Translations under genes and position numbers: made by a program
Notes under the pieces: generated by a model
Seen by the model: only the letters and a program-made list of their open reading frames with translations
Told to the model about the DNA's origin: nothing
Databases searched by the model: none
From: Deltaproteobacteria bacterium
GTDB lineage: Bacteria; Desulfobacterota; Binatia; HRBIN30; JACQVA1
Direction of reading: 5' to 3'
NCBI GenBank assembly: GCA_016178705.1
Contig: JACOST010000014.1
Span: forward strand, 124,001 to 188,000
Length of the DNA stretch: 64,000 nt
In this document: piece after piece, positions 10,347-20,624 of the stretch
How the letters are laid out: the number at the start of each line of letters is the position of its first letter
Numbering within the stretch: position 1 is the first letter of the stretch

Positions 10347-11651
10347 TCACTCCGCCGCCAACGGTTGGGCGGTGGCCTTCTCCAGCGCCGCGACCGTGGT
10401 CTGGTAGTTGTACAGGGACTGCACGTGGTTGGCCTCGGCTGTTGTCAACGAGGCTTGCGCGTCAGTCAGTTCGATGATGTTGCCAACCCCGGTGTTGTAA
10501 CGGCCCTCCGCCAGATCGAGATTCTCGCGGGCCTGCTGCAGTCCCTTGTCCGACACCCGAATGCTCTCGGACGCCTGTTGGAGATTGAGCGTGGCCTGGC
10601 GCACTTCGAGGGCGATGTTCTGCCGCAAGCCGTCCTCGTTGAACTTGAGGTTGGCGAGCGTGGCCTGCTGTTCGCCGATCTGCGCCGTCGTCAACCCGCC
10701 GTTGAAAATCGACAGGTTGAGCGCCGCGCCGACGTTCCAGTTCGATTGCAGTGGGTACTCGCTACCCGACCATTGGTAGTTCCCGTTGCCAGTGATGTTG
10801 GGCAGATAGCTCTTTTGCAACGACTTGATTTTTTCGGCTGTGGAGAGTTCCTGGGCGTGAATGCTCTGCAGCTCGGGCCGTTTGTCGTATGCCATGGCCA
10901 GCGCCTGATCCTCGCTGACGCTGACCGTCTGGAGGTCGAAGTTGTCGACGATATCGAAGTCGAGCGGGCCGATGAGGCCGAGCGCGTTGCGCAGCGTCTC
11001 ACGCGCGATGGCGACGTTGTTGCGCGCGCCCACCTGGTTCAGCTCGGCGTTCGCCAGTTGAACCTGCGCCTGGGTGACGTCGAATTTCGCCGCCAAGCCG
11101 ACGGTGAAGCGGCCTTCCGCCTGCTCGACGTGTTTGCCGTTCTGCCGCACGGTTTCGTCCGCGACCGCGAGCAGGCGGCGGGCGGCGAGTACATTGAAGT
11201 ACGCTTGCTTGAGGTTGAGGACGACCGTGTCTTGCTGCGTTGACCAATCGGCTTCGAGTGACCGCTCGCTCGCCTGCGCGGCGCGAATCGTGTTGAGCGT
11301 CTGCCCGAAGTCGAAGATCATCTGAGTGAAACTGAAGCCGGTGTTGTAAAAATTGAACGTCGGCGCCTGGGTCCCGAGGCCGCTGGTCTGCGAGCCGGTA
11401 CGCACGGCGGGACTGGACTGACGGCGATTGGCGGTATAGTTGCCGCTGATCTGTGGCAGATAGTTCGCGGCGGCTTCGCGCACCCGCTGACCGCCAGCCT
11501 GCACGGAGGCATTTGCAGCTTTCAAGCTCGGATGATTTTCCACCGCAATCGCGACACACTCCGGCAGCGTCTTCGTAGGCAGGCCGTCCGCGACGGCGCG
11601 CGAGGCGAGCGCGGCGATCAGCAGCGCGGCGATGTCAGCACCCGGACGCAT
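10347..11651 (-). CDS. TolC-family outer-membrane efflux channel
   Basis: A 434-residue outer-membrane factor. A signal peptide (AALLIAALASRAVA) precedes two internally similar halves rich in long amphipathic helices. Each half contains the typical short strand region (for example SGNYTANRRQSSP and ITGNGNYQWSG). The segment YNTGVGNIIELTDAQASLTTA matches the conserved C-terminal helix of TolC proteins. It is the only outer-membrane channel in an operon carrying two different inner-membrane pumps. Its ATG follows the stop of the TetR gene with no more than one base between. Confidence 0.92.
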   Translation of the reverse strand: MRPGADIAALLIAALASRAVADGLPTKTLPECVAIAVENHPSLKAANASVQAGGQRVREAAANYLPQISGNYTANRRQSSPAVRTGSQTSGLGTQAPTFNFYNTGFSFTQMIFDFGQTLNTIRAAQASERSLEADWSTQQDTVVLNLKQAYFNVLAARRLLAVADETVRQNGKHVEQAEGRFTVGLAAKFDVTQAQVQLANAELNQVGARNNVAIARETLRNALGLIGPLDFDIVDNFDLQTVSVSEDQALAMAYDKRPELQSIHAQELSTAEKIKSLQKSYLPNITGNGNYQWSGSEYPLQSNWNVGAALNLSIFNGGLTTAQIGEQQATLANLKFNEDGLRQNIALEVRQATLNLQQASESIRVSDKGLQQARENLDLAEGRYNTGVGNIIELTDAQASLTTAEANHVQSLYNYQTTVAALEKATAQPLAAE

Positions 11652-12347
11652 TCATTTCTTTCGCCCGCGGCCATTCAATACCAGCCGCCGGCTCACCGGC
11701 GTTCCGACCAGCCGCCGGCCTGCCGGTGTGCCGACCCCGAACAGAAATACGTCCAGAACCGCGGCGACCATAGTGTCGAGCGTGTCATGGGCCGTGCGGT
11801 AGCGGTTGGCGCCGCGCAACATGCCCATCAGCATCTCGGTCGCGATTCGCGGGTCGACGCGACGCACGTGGCCCGCGCTCATGGCCTCTTCGAGCGCGCG
11901 CTGAATGAGGCGCGACAGTTCCGTCCGCCGCCGTAGCCACTCGCGAAAATCAGGGTCGTCCGGCTTGTGTTCGTTGCGGTTGATCAGGGCAAAGAAGAAA
12001 CGCCGGTCCCAAAAATACCCGAGGATGCAGCGGACCGCTCGCTCGACCTTTCGCGCCGGCTGCTCCGCGACCCCGACAGCGACCCGCAATTCATCGCGCA
12101 GCCGCTCGATCCCCTCAAACATCATCGCGAGATACAGCTCGCGCTTGCCGGGAAAATATCGATAGAGAGTCCCCTTGGCGACGCCGCAGGCACGGGCGAC
12201 ATCGTCCATCAGCACTTCGTGGTAGTCGTGCAGGGCGAACACCTGCTCCGCCGCGCGCAAGATGCTCCCGCGCAGTCCAGCGGTCGGGGGTCGGCCGCGC
12301 GGGGATATGGTCAAGGCCACGGCTGTAGTCGGTGAGCGCATTTCCAA
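11652..12347 (-). CDS. TetR/AcrR-family transcriptional regulator of the efflux operon
   Basis: A 231-residue repressor. The DNA-binding helix-turn-helix lies near residues 43-72 (MDDVARACGVAKGTLYRYF), followed by an alpha-helical ligand domain. The last 30 residues are Arg/Gly-rich with a repeated RRLV pattern. The longest frame starts at TTG 12347; an ATG two codons in (12341) is an equally good start. It heads the tolC-RND-MacAB operon and a perfect inverted repeat lies immediately upstream of the start, so self-repression relieved by a pump substrate is likely. The ligand is unknown. Confidence 0.92.
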   Translation of the reverse strand: MEMRSPTTAVALTISPRGRPPTAGLRGSILRAAEQVFALHDYHEVLMDDVARACGVAKGTLYRYFPGKRELYLAMMFEGIERLRDELRVAVGVAEQPARKVERAVRCILGYFWDRRFFFALINRNEHKPDDPDFREWLRRRTELSRLIQRALEEAMSAGHVRRVDPRIATEMLMGMLRGANRYRTAHDTLDTMVAAVLDVFLFGVGTPAGRRLVGTPVSRRLVLNGRGRKK

Positions 12348-12348
12348 G

Positions 12349-12362
12349 ACTGACCAGTCAGT
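12349..12362. promoter_or_regulatory. TetR-type operator ACTGAC-CA-GTCAGT
   Basis: Perfect 6-base inverted arms ACTGAC (12349-12354) and GTCAGT (12357-12362) are separated by two bases. The site lies 1-15 bases before the tetR start codon, in the 71-base gap after corA. Sites of the form ACTGAC-N2-GTCAGT are known operators of AcrR/TetR repressors. Binding here would block the start of the efflux transcript. Confidence 0.7.
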
Positions 12363-12418
12363 TCAGTAAATACCCGAGCGCCAACGCTGGCGCAATACCG
12401 GGGCAGAGCGGCTCGCGT

Positions 12419-13396
12419 TCAGAGCCAGCCGGACCGCTTAAACGAGACGTAGAGCCAGCCGCACGCGGCCGCCATCACGCCGACGGCGAGGCCGTAGCCG
12501 TATTGCCAGTGCAGTTCGGGCATGAACTCGAAGTTCATCCCGTAGATGCCGGCGATCATTGTCGGCACGGCGAGGATGGCGGCCCAGGCTCCGAGCTTCT
12601 TCATGACTTCGTTCTGCCGCACCGAGATGAGCGAGAGATTGGCTTCGAGCGCGGTGGTGAGCAGCTCGCGCAAATTGTCGACGGTCTCGTTGGTCCGCAC
12701 CACGTGATCGTAGACGTCGCGAAAGTAGAGCCGCACGTCGTCGGGAATCAGCATCATGTCGAAGCGCACGAGGCGATTGCAGACTTCGAGCAGCGGCGAC
12801 ACCGCGCGCTTGAGCGACACCAGATCGCGCTTGAGCTCATAGATGCGCTCGGTGGTGGCGCGCGTGAAACTACCACCGAAGATCTCTTCTTCGAGCCGCT
12901 CGAGCTCCTCTTCGAGCGCATCGACGATTGGAAAGTAGTGATCGACGACGAAATCGGTCAGGGCGTAGAGCACGAAGCCGGTGCCTTTGCGCAGCAGGTT
13001 CGGCGTACTCTCGCAGCGCGCCCGCACGTCGGCATACGAATCCGAGGCGCCGTGACGCACAGAGACGATCCAACGCGGCCCGACGAAGATGTGGGTCTCG
13101 CCGAAATCGATCTGGCGCTCGTGCAGCTGCGCGGTTCGCAACACGACAAAGAGCCCGTCGCCGTACTCCTCCAGCTTCGGCCGCTGATGCGCCCGTAGCG
13201 CATCTTCCACCGCCAAGTCGTGCAAACCGAACACCTGCTGCACCTGGCGCAGCAGCGGCTCGTCGGGTTCGTACAACCCCACCCAGATAAACTGCGCGTC
13301 ACTCTCGAGGACGGTGGGAATATCGCCGATCGCAACGTTGGCTAGGCGGCGTCCGTCGGCGTACGCGGCGCAATTGACGATCGTGCCGGGGTCCAT
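12419..13396 (-). CDS. corA: CorA-family magnesium/cobalt transporter
   Basis: A 325-residue CorA protein with a soluble alpha/beta N-terminal funnel and long stalk helices. Two C-terminal helices are joined by the diagnostic YGMNF loop, followed by the acidic MPELHW. The C-terminus ends in basic residues (FKRSGWL) on the cytoplasmic side, as expected. CorA pentamers move Mg2+ or Co2+ down the membrane potential. The gene is 13 bases downstream of tatC on the same strand, yet its function is unrelated to Tat. Its 3' end lies 57 bases before the TetR operator. Confidence 0.95.
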   Translation of the reverse strand: MDPGTIVNCAAYADGRRLANVAIGDIPTVLESDAQFIWVGLYEPDEPLLRQVQQVFGLHDLAVEDALRAHQRPKLEEYGDGLFVVLRTAQLHERQIDFGETHIFVGPRWIVSVRHGASDSYADVRARCESTPNLLRKGTGFVLYALTDFVVDHYFPIVDALEEELERLEEEIFGGSFTRATTERIYELKRDLVSLKRAVSPLLEVCNRLVRFDMMLIPDDVRLYFRDVYDHVVRTNETVDNLRELLTTALEANLSLISVRQNEVMKKLGAWAAILAVPTMIAGIYGMNFEFMPELHWQYGYGLAVGVMAAACGWLYVSFKRSGWL

Positions 13397-13409
13397 CGGC
13401 TACTCGCTG

Positions 13410-14171
13410 CTATTCGCCGGCAGGCGCGGCCTGGCGCGGTTTGCCGAAGACGTGCGCGACCCCGATGCTGAGGAAGTACAAGACCAGCAGCGGCGTCGCC
13501 ATCAGCAACTGCGACGCAACGTCGGGTCCTGGCGTCAGGATCGCCGCGACAATGAAGATCACCAGAATGGCGTAGCGCGTAGCCCTTAGCATCATCGCTG
13601 CGGTGACGACGCCGATCCGCGCCAGGAAGAACGTGACCACTGGCATCTCGAAGGTCGCCCCGAACGCGAGCAGCATCCGAGCGGTGAACGTCAGGTACTC
13701 GCTGATGCGAATTTGCGGATCGACGCGGATGGTGCCGTACTCCGCAACGAAGAACCGGTAGCCGACCGGCAGCACCAAGTAGTAACAAAACGCGGCGCCG
13801 GCGACGAAGAAGAGCGTTCCGAAAAATACGAACGGCTTGGCGTAGCGCTTCTCTTTGTCGTACAGGCCCGGCGCGGTGAATTGCCAGAGTTGATAGAGCA
13901 GCACTGGACTCGCCACGAACGTCCCCGCCAGGAAGCAGACCTTCAACTTGGTGAAGAAGGCTTCCGCGACACCGGTCCCGATCAGTTGCACCGAGCGTCC
14001 GTCGCCAATGTCGGCATTGATCGCCAGCAGTGGTTCGGTCAAGAACGCGAACAGGATCTCCGCAAAGTAGTAACAGACAGCGAACGCGAGGCCGATCGCC
14101 ACCAATGCCTTGATGAGTCGCCAGCGCAACTCTTCGAGGTGCGCGGTGAGCGGCATCTTAACGTCGATCAT
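13410..14171 (-). CDS. tatC: Sec-independent protein translocase subunit TatC
   Basis: TatC is the signal-peptide receptor of the Tat system, which exports folded proteins across the inner membrane. The protein shows six helices. The N-terminal MPLTAHLEELRWRLIK carries the conserved HLxELR motif, and FVFFGTLFFVAGAAFCYYLVLP is typical of helix 3. I place the start at ATG 14171, 253 residues, which puts HLEELR near the N-terminus as in the family. A GTG at 14216 that overlaps the tatA stop would add 15 residues. A frame-edge Arg-rich stretch before 14171 favours the shorter start. It directly follows the TatA/B gene. Confidence 0.95.
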   Translation of the reverse strand: MIDVKMPLTAHLEELRWRLIKALVAIGLAFAVCYYFAEILFAFLTEPLLAINADIGDGRSVQLIGTGVAEAFFTKLKVCFLAGTFVASPVLLYQLWQFTAPGLYDKEKRYAKPFVFFGTLFFVAGAAFCYYLVLPVGYRFFVAEYGTIRVDPQIRISEYLTFTARMLLAFGATFEMPVVTFFLARIGVVTAAMMLRATRYAILVIFIVAAILTPGPDVASQLLMATPLLVLYFLSIGVAHVFGKPRQAAPAGE

Positions 14172-14212
14172 CGAGCGGCGCGACAGGGGGCGGGCGACCA
14201 GCGGCGCAACGA

Positions 14213-14509
14213 TCACGCCGATGCGGGCGGCTTGGGGTCCTCGGGAGCCTTCTCGCTCTTCGACGCGATCGTTTCAGGCGGTTGAATCTGATTTGGCTTC
14301 GGCGCTGCCGGTCGCGTGATGTTGCGCGCCTCTTCTTCGATCATGATGCGCGCGTTGCGCAATTCGTCCGAGACGCCACTGGTCGCCTTACGCAACTCGG
14401 CGAGCGCCTTGCCGAGCGCCTGCGCCACCTCGGGTAAGCGCTGCGGACCCAAGACGATCAGCGCCACGACCAGAATGACCAGCAGCTCCGGAACCCCAAT
14501 TCCAAACAT
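14213..14509 (-). CDS. Tat translocase subunit TatA/TatB
   Basis: This 98-residue protein begins MFGIGVPELLVILVVALIVLG, a single N-terminal helix. The hinge GPQRLPEVAQALGKALAELRK and an amphipathic helix follow, then a Pro-rich charged tail. FGIG at the start and the glycine-proline hinge identify a TatA/B family pore component. The length and the E in the membrane helix resemble TatB somewhat more than TatA; I cannot decide. A longer frame starting at 14545 adds an unlikely basic, non-conserved extension, so I use ATG 14509. It pairs with tatC just downstream; no second TatA gene is visible here. Confidence 0.9.
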   Translation of the reverse strand: MFGIGVPELLVILVVALIVLGPQRLPEVAQALGKALAELRKATSGVSDELRNARIMIEEEARNITRPAAPKPNQIQPPETIASKSEKAPEDPKPPASA

Positions 14510-14587
14510 CGCCGTCACGCTAAGGCAAGAGCGGCGGGGTGTCAATTCGTGCTGGTCCGACGGAAACCGAAACTCCAGTCGCCCCGT

Positions 14588-15691
14588 TCAGAACGTGAAG
14601 CGTCGCATGCCGATGTTCATCAAGAGACCGATGCCGATCATCAGTGCGAGCAGCGAAGAACCACCATAACTGACGAATGGCAGCGTGATACCGACCACGG
14701 GGAGTGAGCCGGTGGCCATGCCGAGGTTGATCAGCACTTGCCAGAAGATCGTGGCGGTGATGCCGAACGCCAGCAGCGTGCCAAACGCGTCCTTCGCGCG
14801 CGTCGCGACCATGAAGCAGCGCAACAGCAACGCCAGGTACAGTGTGAGCATCACCATCGCGCCGATGAACCCCCACTCTTCCGCGAATACCGAGAAGATG
14901 AAGTCGGTGTGCTGCTCGGGGAGGAAGTTCAACTTGCTCTGCGTGCCGTGCAGGAAGCCCTTGCCCCACACCTGCCCCGAGCCGATCGCGATCTCCGATT
15001 GGATGACGTGATAGCCGGCACCGAGTGGGTCGGCCATCGGATCGAGGAACGTCGTCAGCCGTTGCTTCTGATACGGCTTGAGGTGCGACCACACGAACGG
15101 CAGGGCCGGCGCGATCACGGCCAGCGCGATCAAGACATAGCGCACCCGGAAGCCGGCGAGCAGCACCAGACTCGCCACCGTCAATCCGAGCACCATCGCG
15201 GTGCCAAGATCGGGTTGCCTAAGGATGAGCAATCCCGCCGGCAGGAACAGCGCGAGGGGTACGATCAGCGCGCGAATCGGCAGCGGCTGATCGCCCGTCA
15301 TCCGATGCAGCCAGCGCGCGAGCGCTACCACGAGTGCGAGCTTGATGAACTCGGACGGTTGCAGCGACGCCGGGCCGAGAATGAGCCAGCGGCGCGAGCC
15401 ACCGCCCACGGCGCCGAGCACTGGCACGAGGATGAGGAGGAGCAGCGCGCCGGCGTAGATCACGTACGCCCAGCTCTCCAACCGGCGATAGTCGAAACTG
15501 AGCGCGGCGAGCATCGCCAGCAGTCCGACGCCGGCCCAGGCGAGTTGCCGCACGACGGAGCTACTCACCGGCCGCGCCGCCGAGTGGGTCGCGCTCAACA
15601 CGGTGGTGACGCCGCAGCCGATGATCAGCAGCACGATCAGCAGCAACGTCCAATCAAAGTGGACGATCAGCCGGCGATCTATTTTGAGCAT
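14588..15691 (-). CDS. rodA: Peptidoglycan glycosyltransferase RodA (SEDS family)
   Basis: RodA polymerises lipid II into glycan strands for side-wall elongation. The 367-residue protein has ten hydrophobic segments. It carries SEDS motifs: GSRRWLILGPASLQPSEFIKL near the middle (with the conserved W-x-x-G-P-x-x-QPSE), DLGTAMVL, and the C-terminal GITLPFVSYGGSSLLALM. The start is ATG 15691 (MLKIDRRLIVHFDWTLL); it overlaps the end of mrdA by 38 bases. It pairs with the class B PBP encoded just upstream, the normal RodA-PBP2 couple. Confidence 0.96.
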   Translation of the reverse strand: MLKIDRRLIVHFDWTLLLIVLLIIGCGVTTVLSATHSAARPVSSSVVRQLAWAGVGLLAMLAALSFDYRRLESWAYVIYAGALLLLILVPVLGAVGGGSRRWLILGPASLQPSEFIKLALVVALARWLHRMTGDQPLPIRALIVPLALFLPAGLLILRQPDLGTAMVLGLTVASLVLLAGFRVRYVLIALAVIAPALPFVWSHLKPYQKQRLTTFLDPMADPLGAGYHVIQSEIAIGSGQVWGKGFLHGTQSKLNFLPEQHTDFIFSVFAEEWGFIGAMVMLTLYLALLLRCFMVATRAKDAFGTLLAFGITATIFWQVLINLGMATGSLPVVGITLPFVSYGGSSLLALMIGIGLLMNIGMRRFTF

Positions 15692-17522
15692 AGTTGGCCT
15701 TGCCGCGCGCCTCGCGCAGCCGGAAGTAGGTGTCGAGGACGTCGTGAACGGCCGGTGCAGCGATCGCACCGCCACCGCCGTCGGCGTGCTCGACGATGGC
15801 GGCGACCGCGATCTCCGGGTTGTCGGCCGGCGCGTAAGCGACGAACCACGCGTGGTCGCGGCTCTGCCACGGAATCTGTGCAGCCTTGAGGCGCACCTCC
15901 CCGAGCTTCACCACCTGCGAGGTGCCAGTCTTGCCGGCGACCTCGACCGTCTTGAGGCGCGCCTTCTTGCCGGTACCGCGATCGCTTTGCACGACATCGC
16001 GCAAGGCATCGCGCACCAGCTTCAACGTGGTCTCGCGCACTTTGAGCTGATGCGTGCGCTCGGGCCCGAGGCGCTCGATCACTTCGCCGTCAGGGGTCGC
16101 GACTTGCTTGACGAAGTGGGGGCGAAAACGCGAGCCGGTCGCCATGGTCGCGATGGCGTTGGCCATCTGCAACGGAGTGGCAGTGACGTAGCCTTGTCCG
16201 ATGGCGACCGAGAGGGTTTCGCCGGCGTACCAGGGCTGATGGAAACGCTTTTTCTTCCACGCGACATCCGGAATCGTGCCGGTCTTCTCGTGTTCGAGCG
16301 CGATCCCGGTCGGCATGCCGAGGCCGAAGGCGCGCGCGTAGCGCGCGATGGTGTCGATCTGCATGCGCTGCGCGAGTTGATAGAAGAATACGTCGCACGA
16401 TTGCACCAGCGCTTCGTGGAGATCGAGCGCGCCGTGCCCCCCCTTCTTCCAGCAGCGGAAGTAGTGACCGCCGAACTGCACACCGCCGCCGCAGTGGATA
16501 CGGGTGAACGGGTTGATCACGCCTTCCTCGATCGCGGCGGTGGCCATGATGAACTTGAATGTCGAGCCGGGTGGATACTGGCCCTGAATCGCACGGTGCG
16601 TCAGCGGATGGTGCGGGTCCTTCATCAGCCGCTGCCATTCGTCGGCACTCACTCCGTGCGCGAAAACGTTGGGGTCATAGGAGGGATGGTTGACGTACGC
16701 GAGGATCTCGCCGCTGGTGGGATCGAGGGCGACGATCGAGCCGTCGCGCTCGCCCAGCGCGCGTTCCGCCGCCGCTTGCACTTCGAGGTCGACCGTCAAC
16801 GTCACCGTGTTTCCGGGCACCTCTTCGACTTCGCGCAACACGCGCAGTTTGCGTCCGACCGCATCGACTTCGATTTGCTGGCCGCCATCGACTCCGCGCA
16901 GCGCCGATTCCCAACCACGCTCGAGTCCGGTCTTGCCGATCAGATCACCCATGCGATAGCGCGGGTCGGCCGCGAGTTCCTTCTCACTCACTTCGCTGAC
17001 GTAGCCGAGCAGCTGTGACAGCGTGGCGCCGAGCGGATAGCTGCGCCGGGGCGTGATGGTGAGACTGACGCCGGGCAGATCGAGCTGATGGGTTTCGAGC
17101 GCGACCATGTCGTTCCAGTTGACGTCCCGCTTGACGACGACTTCCTGAAACGCGGGACGGCCTTTGGCTTGGTGCAGGATGGACTGCGTCTCGGCCGAAC
17201 TCTGTTGCAGCAGTTGCGCCAGGTTCTCAACCGTGACGGCGAGGTTGCTCGTGTCCTCGGGAACCAGCACGGCGTCGAACGACGGGCGGCTGTCGACGAC
17301 GACTTGGCCATTGCGGTCGAGCACGGTGCCGCGGGTGGCGTGAACGCGGTGCAGGCGGATGCGATTGTTTTCGGACAGAACACGCTTCTCCTCGCCTTCG
17401 ATGACTTGCAGGATCCACAGGCGACTGACGAGGCCGAGCAATCCGACAATGGTGGCGATGAGGAAGACCGCGAGGCGGCGGCGCAGCGCCACGGGCGTCT
17501 CGCGTTGCGCCAGCGGGATCAT
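15654..17522 (-). CDS. mrdA: Penicillin-binding protein 2 (peptidoglycan transpeptidase of elongation)
   Basis: A 622-residue class B PBP that crosslinks peptidoglycan together with RodA. It has a cytoplasmic tail with a single helix (FLIATIVGLLGLVSRLWIL), then the pedestal domain beginning RGTVLDRNG. The transpeptidase domain shows the active-site STFK at Ser320, SCD at Ser375 and KTGTSQ at Lys531. The start ATG 17522 overlaps the mreD stop in an ATGA arrangement. A longer frame to 17957 only reads the mreD region out of frame. Confidence 0.96.
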   Translation of the reverse strand: MIPLAQRETPVALRRRLAVFLIATIVGLLGLVSRLWILQVIEGEEKRVLSENNRIRLHRVHATRGTVLDRNGQVVVDSRPSFDAVLVPEDTSNLAVTVENLAQLLQQSSAETQSILHQAKGRPAFQEVVVKRDVNWNDMVALETHQLDLPGVSLTITPRRSYPLGATLSQLLGYVSEVSEKELAADPRYRMGDLIGKTGLERGWESALRGVDGGQQIEVDAVGRKLRVLREVEEVPGNTVTLTVDLEVQAAAERALGERDGSIVALDPTSGEILAYVNHPSYDPNVFAHGVSADEWQRLMKDPHHPLTHRAIQGQYPPGSTFKFIMATAAIEEGVINPFTRIHCGGGVQFGGHYFRCWKKGGHGALDLHEALVQSCDVFFYQLAQRMQIDTIARYARAFGLGMPTGIALEHEKTGTIPDVAWKKKRFHQPWYAGETLSVAIGQGYVTATPLQMANAIATMATGSRFRPHFVKQVATPDGEVIERLGPERTHQLKVRETTLKLVRDALRDVVQSDRGTGKKARLKTVEVAGKTGTSQVVKLGEVRLKAAQIPWQSRDHAWFVAYAPADNPEIAVAAIVEHADGGGGAIAAPAVHDVLDTYFRLREARGKANYAQNRSPADRPL

Positions 17523-18019
17523 GCGTCGTCCTCCGCTTCGGTGACGTGGCGCGTGGAGGCCAGCATCGCAAACACCGGCGGGCTCAGCGCCGCCGCCACC
17601 GCGGCTTCGATCATCAGGTGGCGCGCGAGGGTCGACCAAATGCCGGCAGTGGAGAGAAAGACCGCAATCAGGCCGACGACCACCATTGTCTTGACGACCG
17701 AAGCGAGAAAGACGAGCACGACTTTCGAAATCGCGTTGTCGACCCATAGGTGGCGCGAGGTCAGGTAGACGAGCGCGAACACGAGTGACATCGCAAACGC
17801 GTTGAGCCCGACGGCGCCGCCGGAAAAACTGTCTTGCGCGTAACCGAGAAAAAAAGCGCCGAGCGCGCCGCCGACCGTATGTTGGTGGAGGCCGAGATAG
17901 ACGCAGAGGATGAGCAGCAGGTCCGGGATCGCGCCGCCGAGCGGCAGCCAATGCCACACTGTCGTCTGGAGCACCAGAGCGGCGACGGTGGCTGCACCGA
18001 AGATCAGCACGGTGCGCAT
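17519..18019 (-). CDS. mreD: Rod shape-determining protein MreD
   Basis: A 166-residue membrane protein with five to six hydrophobic segments and the family pattern IPDLLLILCVYLGLHQ with GFFLGYAQD-like sequence (FFLGYAQDSFSGGAVGLNAF). MreD is an integral membrane partner of MreC and PBP2 in the elongasome. ATG 18019 lies one base after the mreC stop codon (TAAGATG), and its end overlaps mrdA. I reject the 25-residue Ser/Thr-rich extension up to 18094 because it overlaps mreC and is not hydrophobic. Confidence 0.92.
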   Translation of the reverse strand: MRTVLIFGAATVAALVLQTTVWHWLPLGGAIPDLLLILCVYLGLHQHTVGGALGAFFLGYAQDSFSGGAVGLNAFAMSLVFALVYLTSRHLWVDNAISKVVLVFLASVVKTMVVVGLIAVFLSTAGIWSTLARHLMIEAAVAAALSPPVFAMLASTRHVTEAEDDA

Positions 18020-18020
18020 C

Positions 18021-18869
18021 TTAAGAGTCACCGTTGGTCGGCTCGTTGACGTGCGCGCCGGGAGCGACCACCAAGACGTCTTCGAGGCGCTCAAGCGCGG
18101 CGCTCGGCCGGACTTCGGCCAATTGCAGCAGGCCGCGATGGTTGCGCGACACCTTGGTCACCTCGCCGATCAAGACGCCTTTGGGAAAAATTCCATCGAG
18201 ACCCGATGTGGTGACACGATCGCCCACCGCCACGTCCTCCCCGCGTTGCAGATACTTCATCACACAGCCGTCCGCCAGTGCGCCGGCGACGATACCGCGC
18301 GCGCGGCTACGCTGGACTACCGCGTCGACGCCGCTGTTGTGATCGGTGACCAGCAGCACCCGCGCAGCATGGGCGCTGGTGGCAACCACCTGGCCGACGA
18401 CGCCGTCGGGTGACAACACGGCGAAACCTTTGCTGACTCCGTCGTGTTCACCCTTGTCAATCGTCAGGCTCTGGAATAGCGCGCCGGGGTCACGGCCGGA
18501 GATCTGCGCATTGACGGTCTGCCCGTCGAGTGTCGAGCGGAAGCCGAGCAGCTCCTTGAGGTGCTGGTTCGATTCCTCGATCTCGCCCAAACGGTTGGCG
18601 TGCTGTTCCAGTTCGCGCACCCGTGCGCGCAGCGCCTCATTTTCGGCGCGCACGCCGACCAACTCGACGTAGTGGTTCCAGACTGCGGTGAGAGCGCTGC
18701 CGGCGTCGCTGACGCCGACTTGGAGCGGGCGCATGGCTTCGAGCAGGAGGGCGGTCAGCGGGTCGCGGCGGCGCGGTGCGCGCACGCTGGTTGAAACCAG
18801 CAACAGGGAAAACAGCAACAGAAACCCGGAGGTCAGGATGATCCGATTTCTCCGGACGAACTCCAGCAT
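18021..18869 (-). CDS. mreC: Rod shape-determining protein MreC
   Basis: A 282-residue protein with one N-terminal membrane helix (IILTSGFLLLFSLLLVSTS), a periplasmic coiled coil (about residues 65-105), and the double beta-barrel MreC core with ISGRDPGALFQSLTIDKGEHDGV. MreC forms filaments that activate PBP2-RodA in the periplasm. It lies 34 bases downstream of mreB, separated by a GC-rich hairpin, and one base from mreD. Confidence 0.95.
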   Translation of the reverse strand: MLEFVRRNRIILTSGFLLLFSLLLVSTSVRAPRRRDPLTALLLEAMRPLQVGVSDAGSALTAVWNHYVELVGVRAENEALRARVRELEQHANRLGEIEESNQHLKELLGFRSTLDGQTVNAQISGRDPGALFQSLTIDKGEHDGVSKGFAVLSPDGVVGQVVATSAHAARVLLVTDHNSGVDAVVQRSRARGIVAGALADGCVMKYLQRGEDVAVGDRVTTSGLDGIFPKGVLIGEVTKVSRNHRGLLQLAEVRPSAALERLEDVLVVAPGAHVNEPTNGDS

Positions 18870-18879
18870 GGGGCAGCGT

Positions 18880-18900
18880 GCGGGGCGCTAGCGTCCCCGC
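18880..18900 (-). terminator. GC hairpin in the mreB-mreC spacer
   Basis: GCGGGGCGC and GCGTCCCCGC form a near-perfect stem with a TA loop and one bulged base, filling the 34-base gap between mreB and mreC. No U-run follows. It could be a weak attenuator or an RNA processing or stability element that lowers mreC and later genes relative to mreB. Confidence 0.45.
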
Positions 18901-18903
18901 GCC

Positions 18904-20555
<1,652 letters not shown>

Positions 20556-20585
20556 AGGCGCGCGGATCTCGCTCGTAGTTGGAAT

Positions 20586-20611
20586 GCCGTCGCGGCGCTC
20601 GCCGCGACGGC
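20586..20611. terminator. Bidirectional hairpin between convergent genes
   Basis: Perfect 11-base arms GCCGTCGCGGC (20586-20596) and GCCGCGACGGC (20601-20611) enclose a four-base GCTC loop. The hairpin sits between the 3' ends of the phasin-like gene (plus) and fmdB (minus). There is no T-run, but its location and symmetry suit termination for both strands. Confidence 0.65.
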
Positions 20612-20624
20612 TGCTCACCGCCTG

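Noticed and set aside
17523-17957. N-terminal extension of the PBP2 gene
   Set aside because: It reads mreD out of frame and is Arg/Pro-rich; the family start is at 17522.
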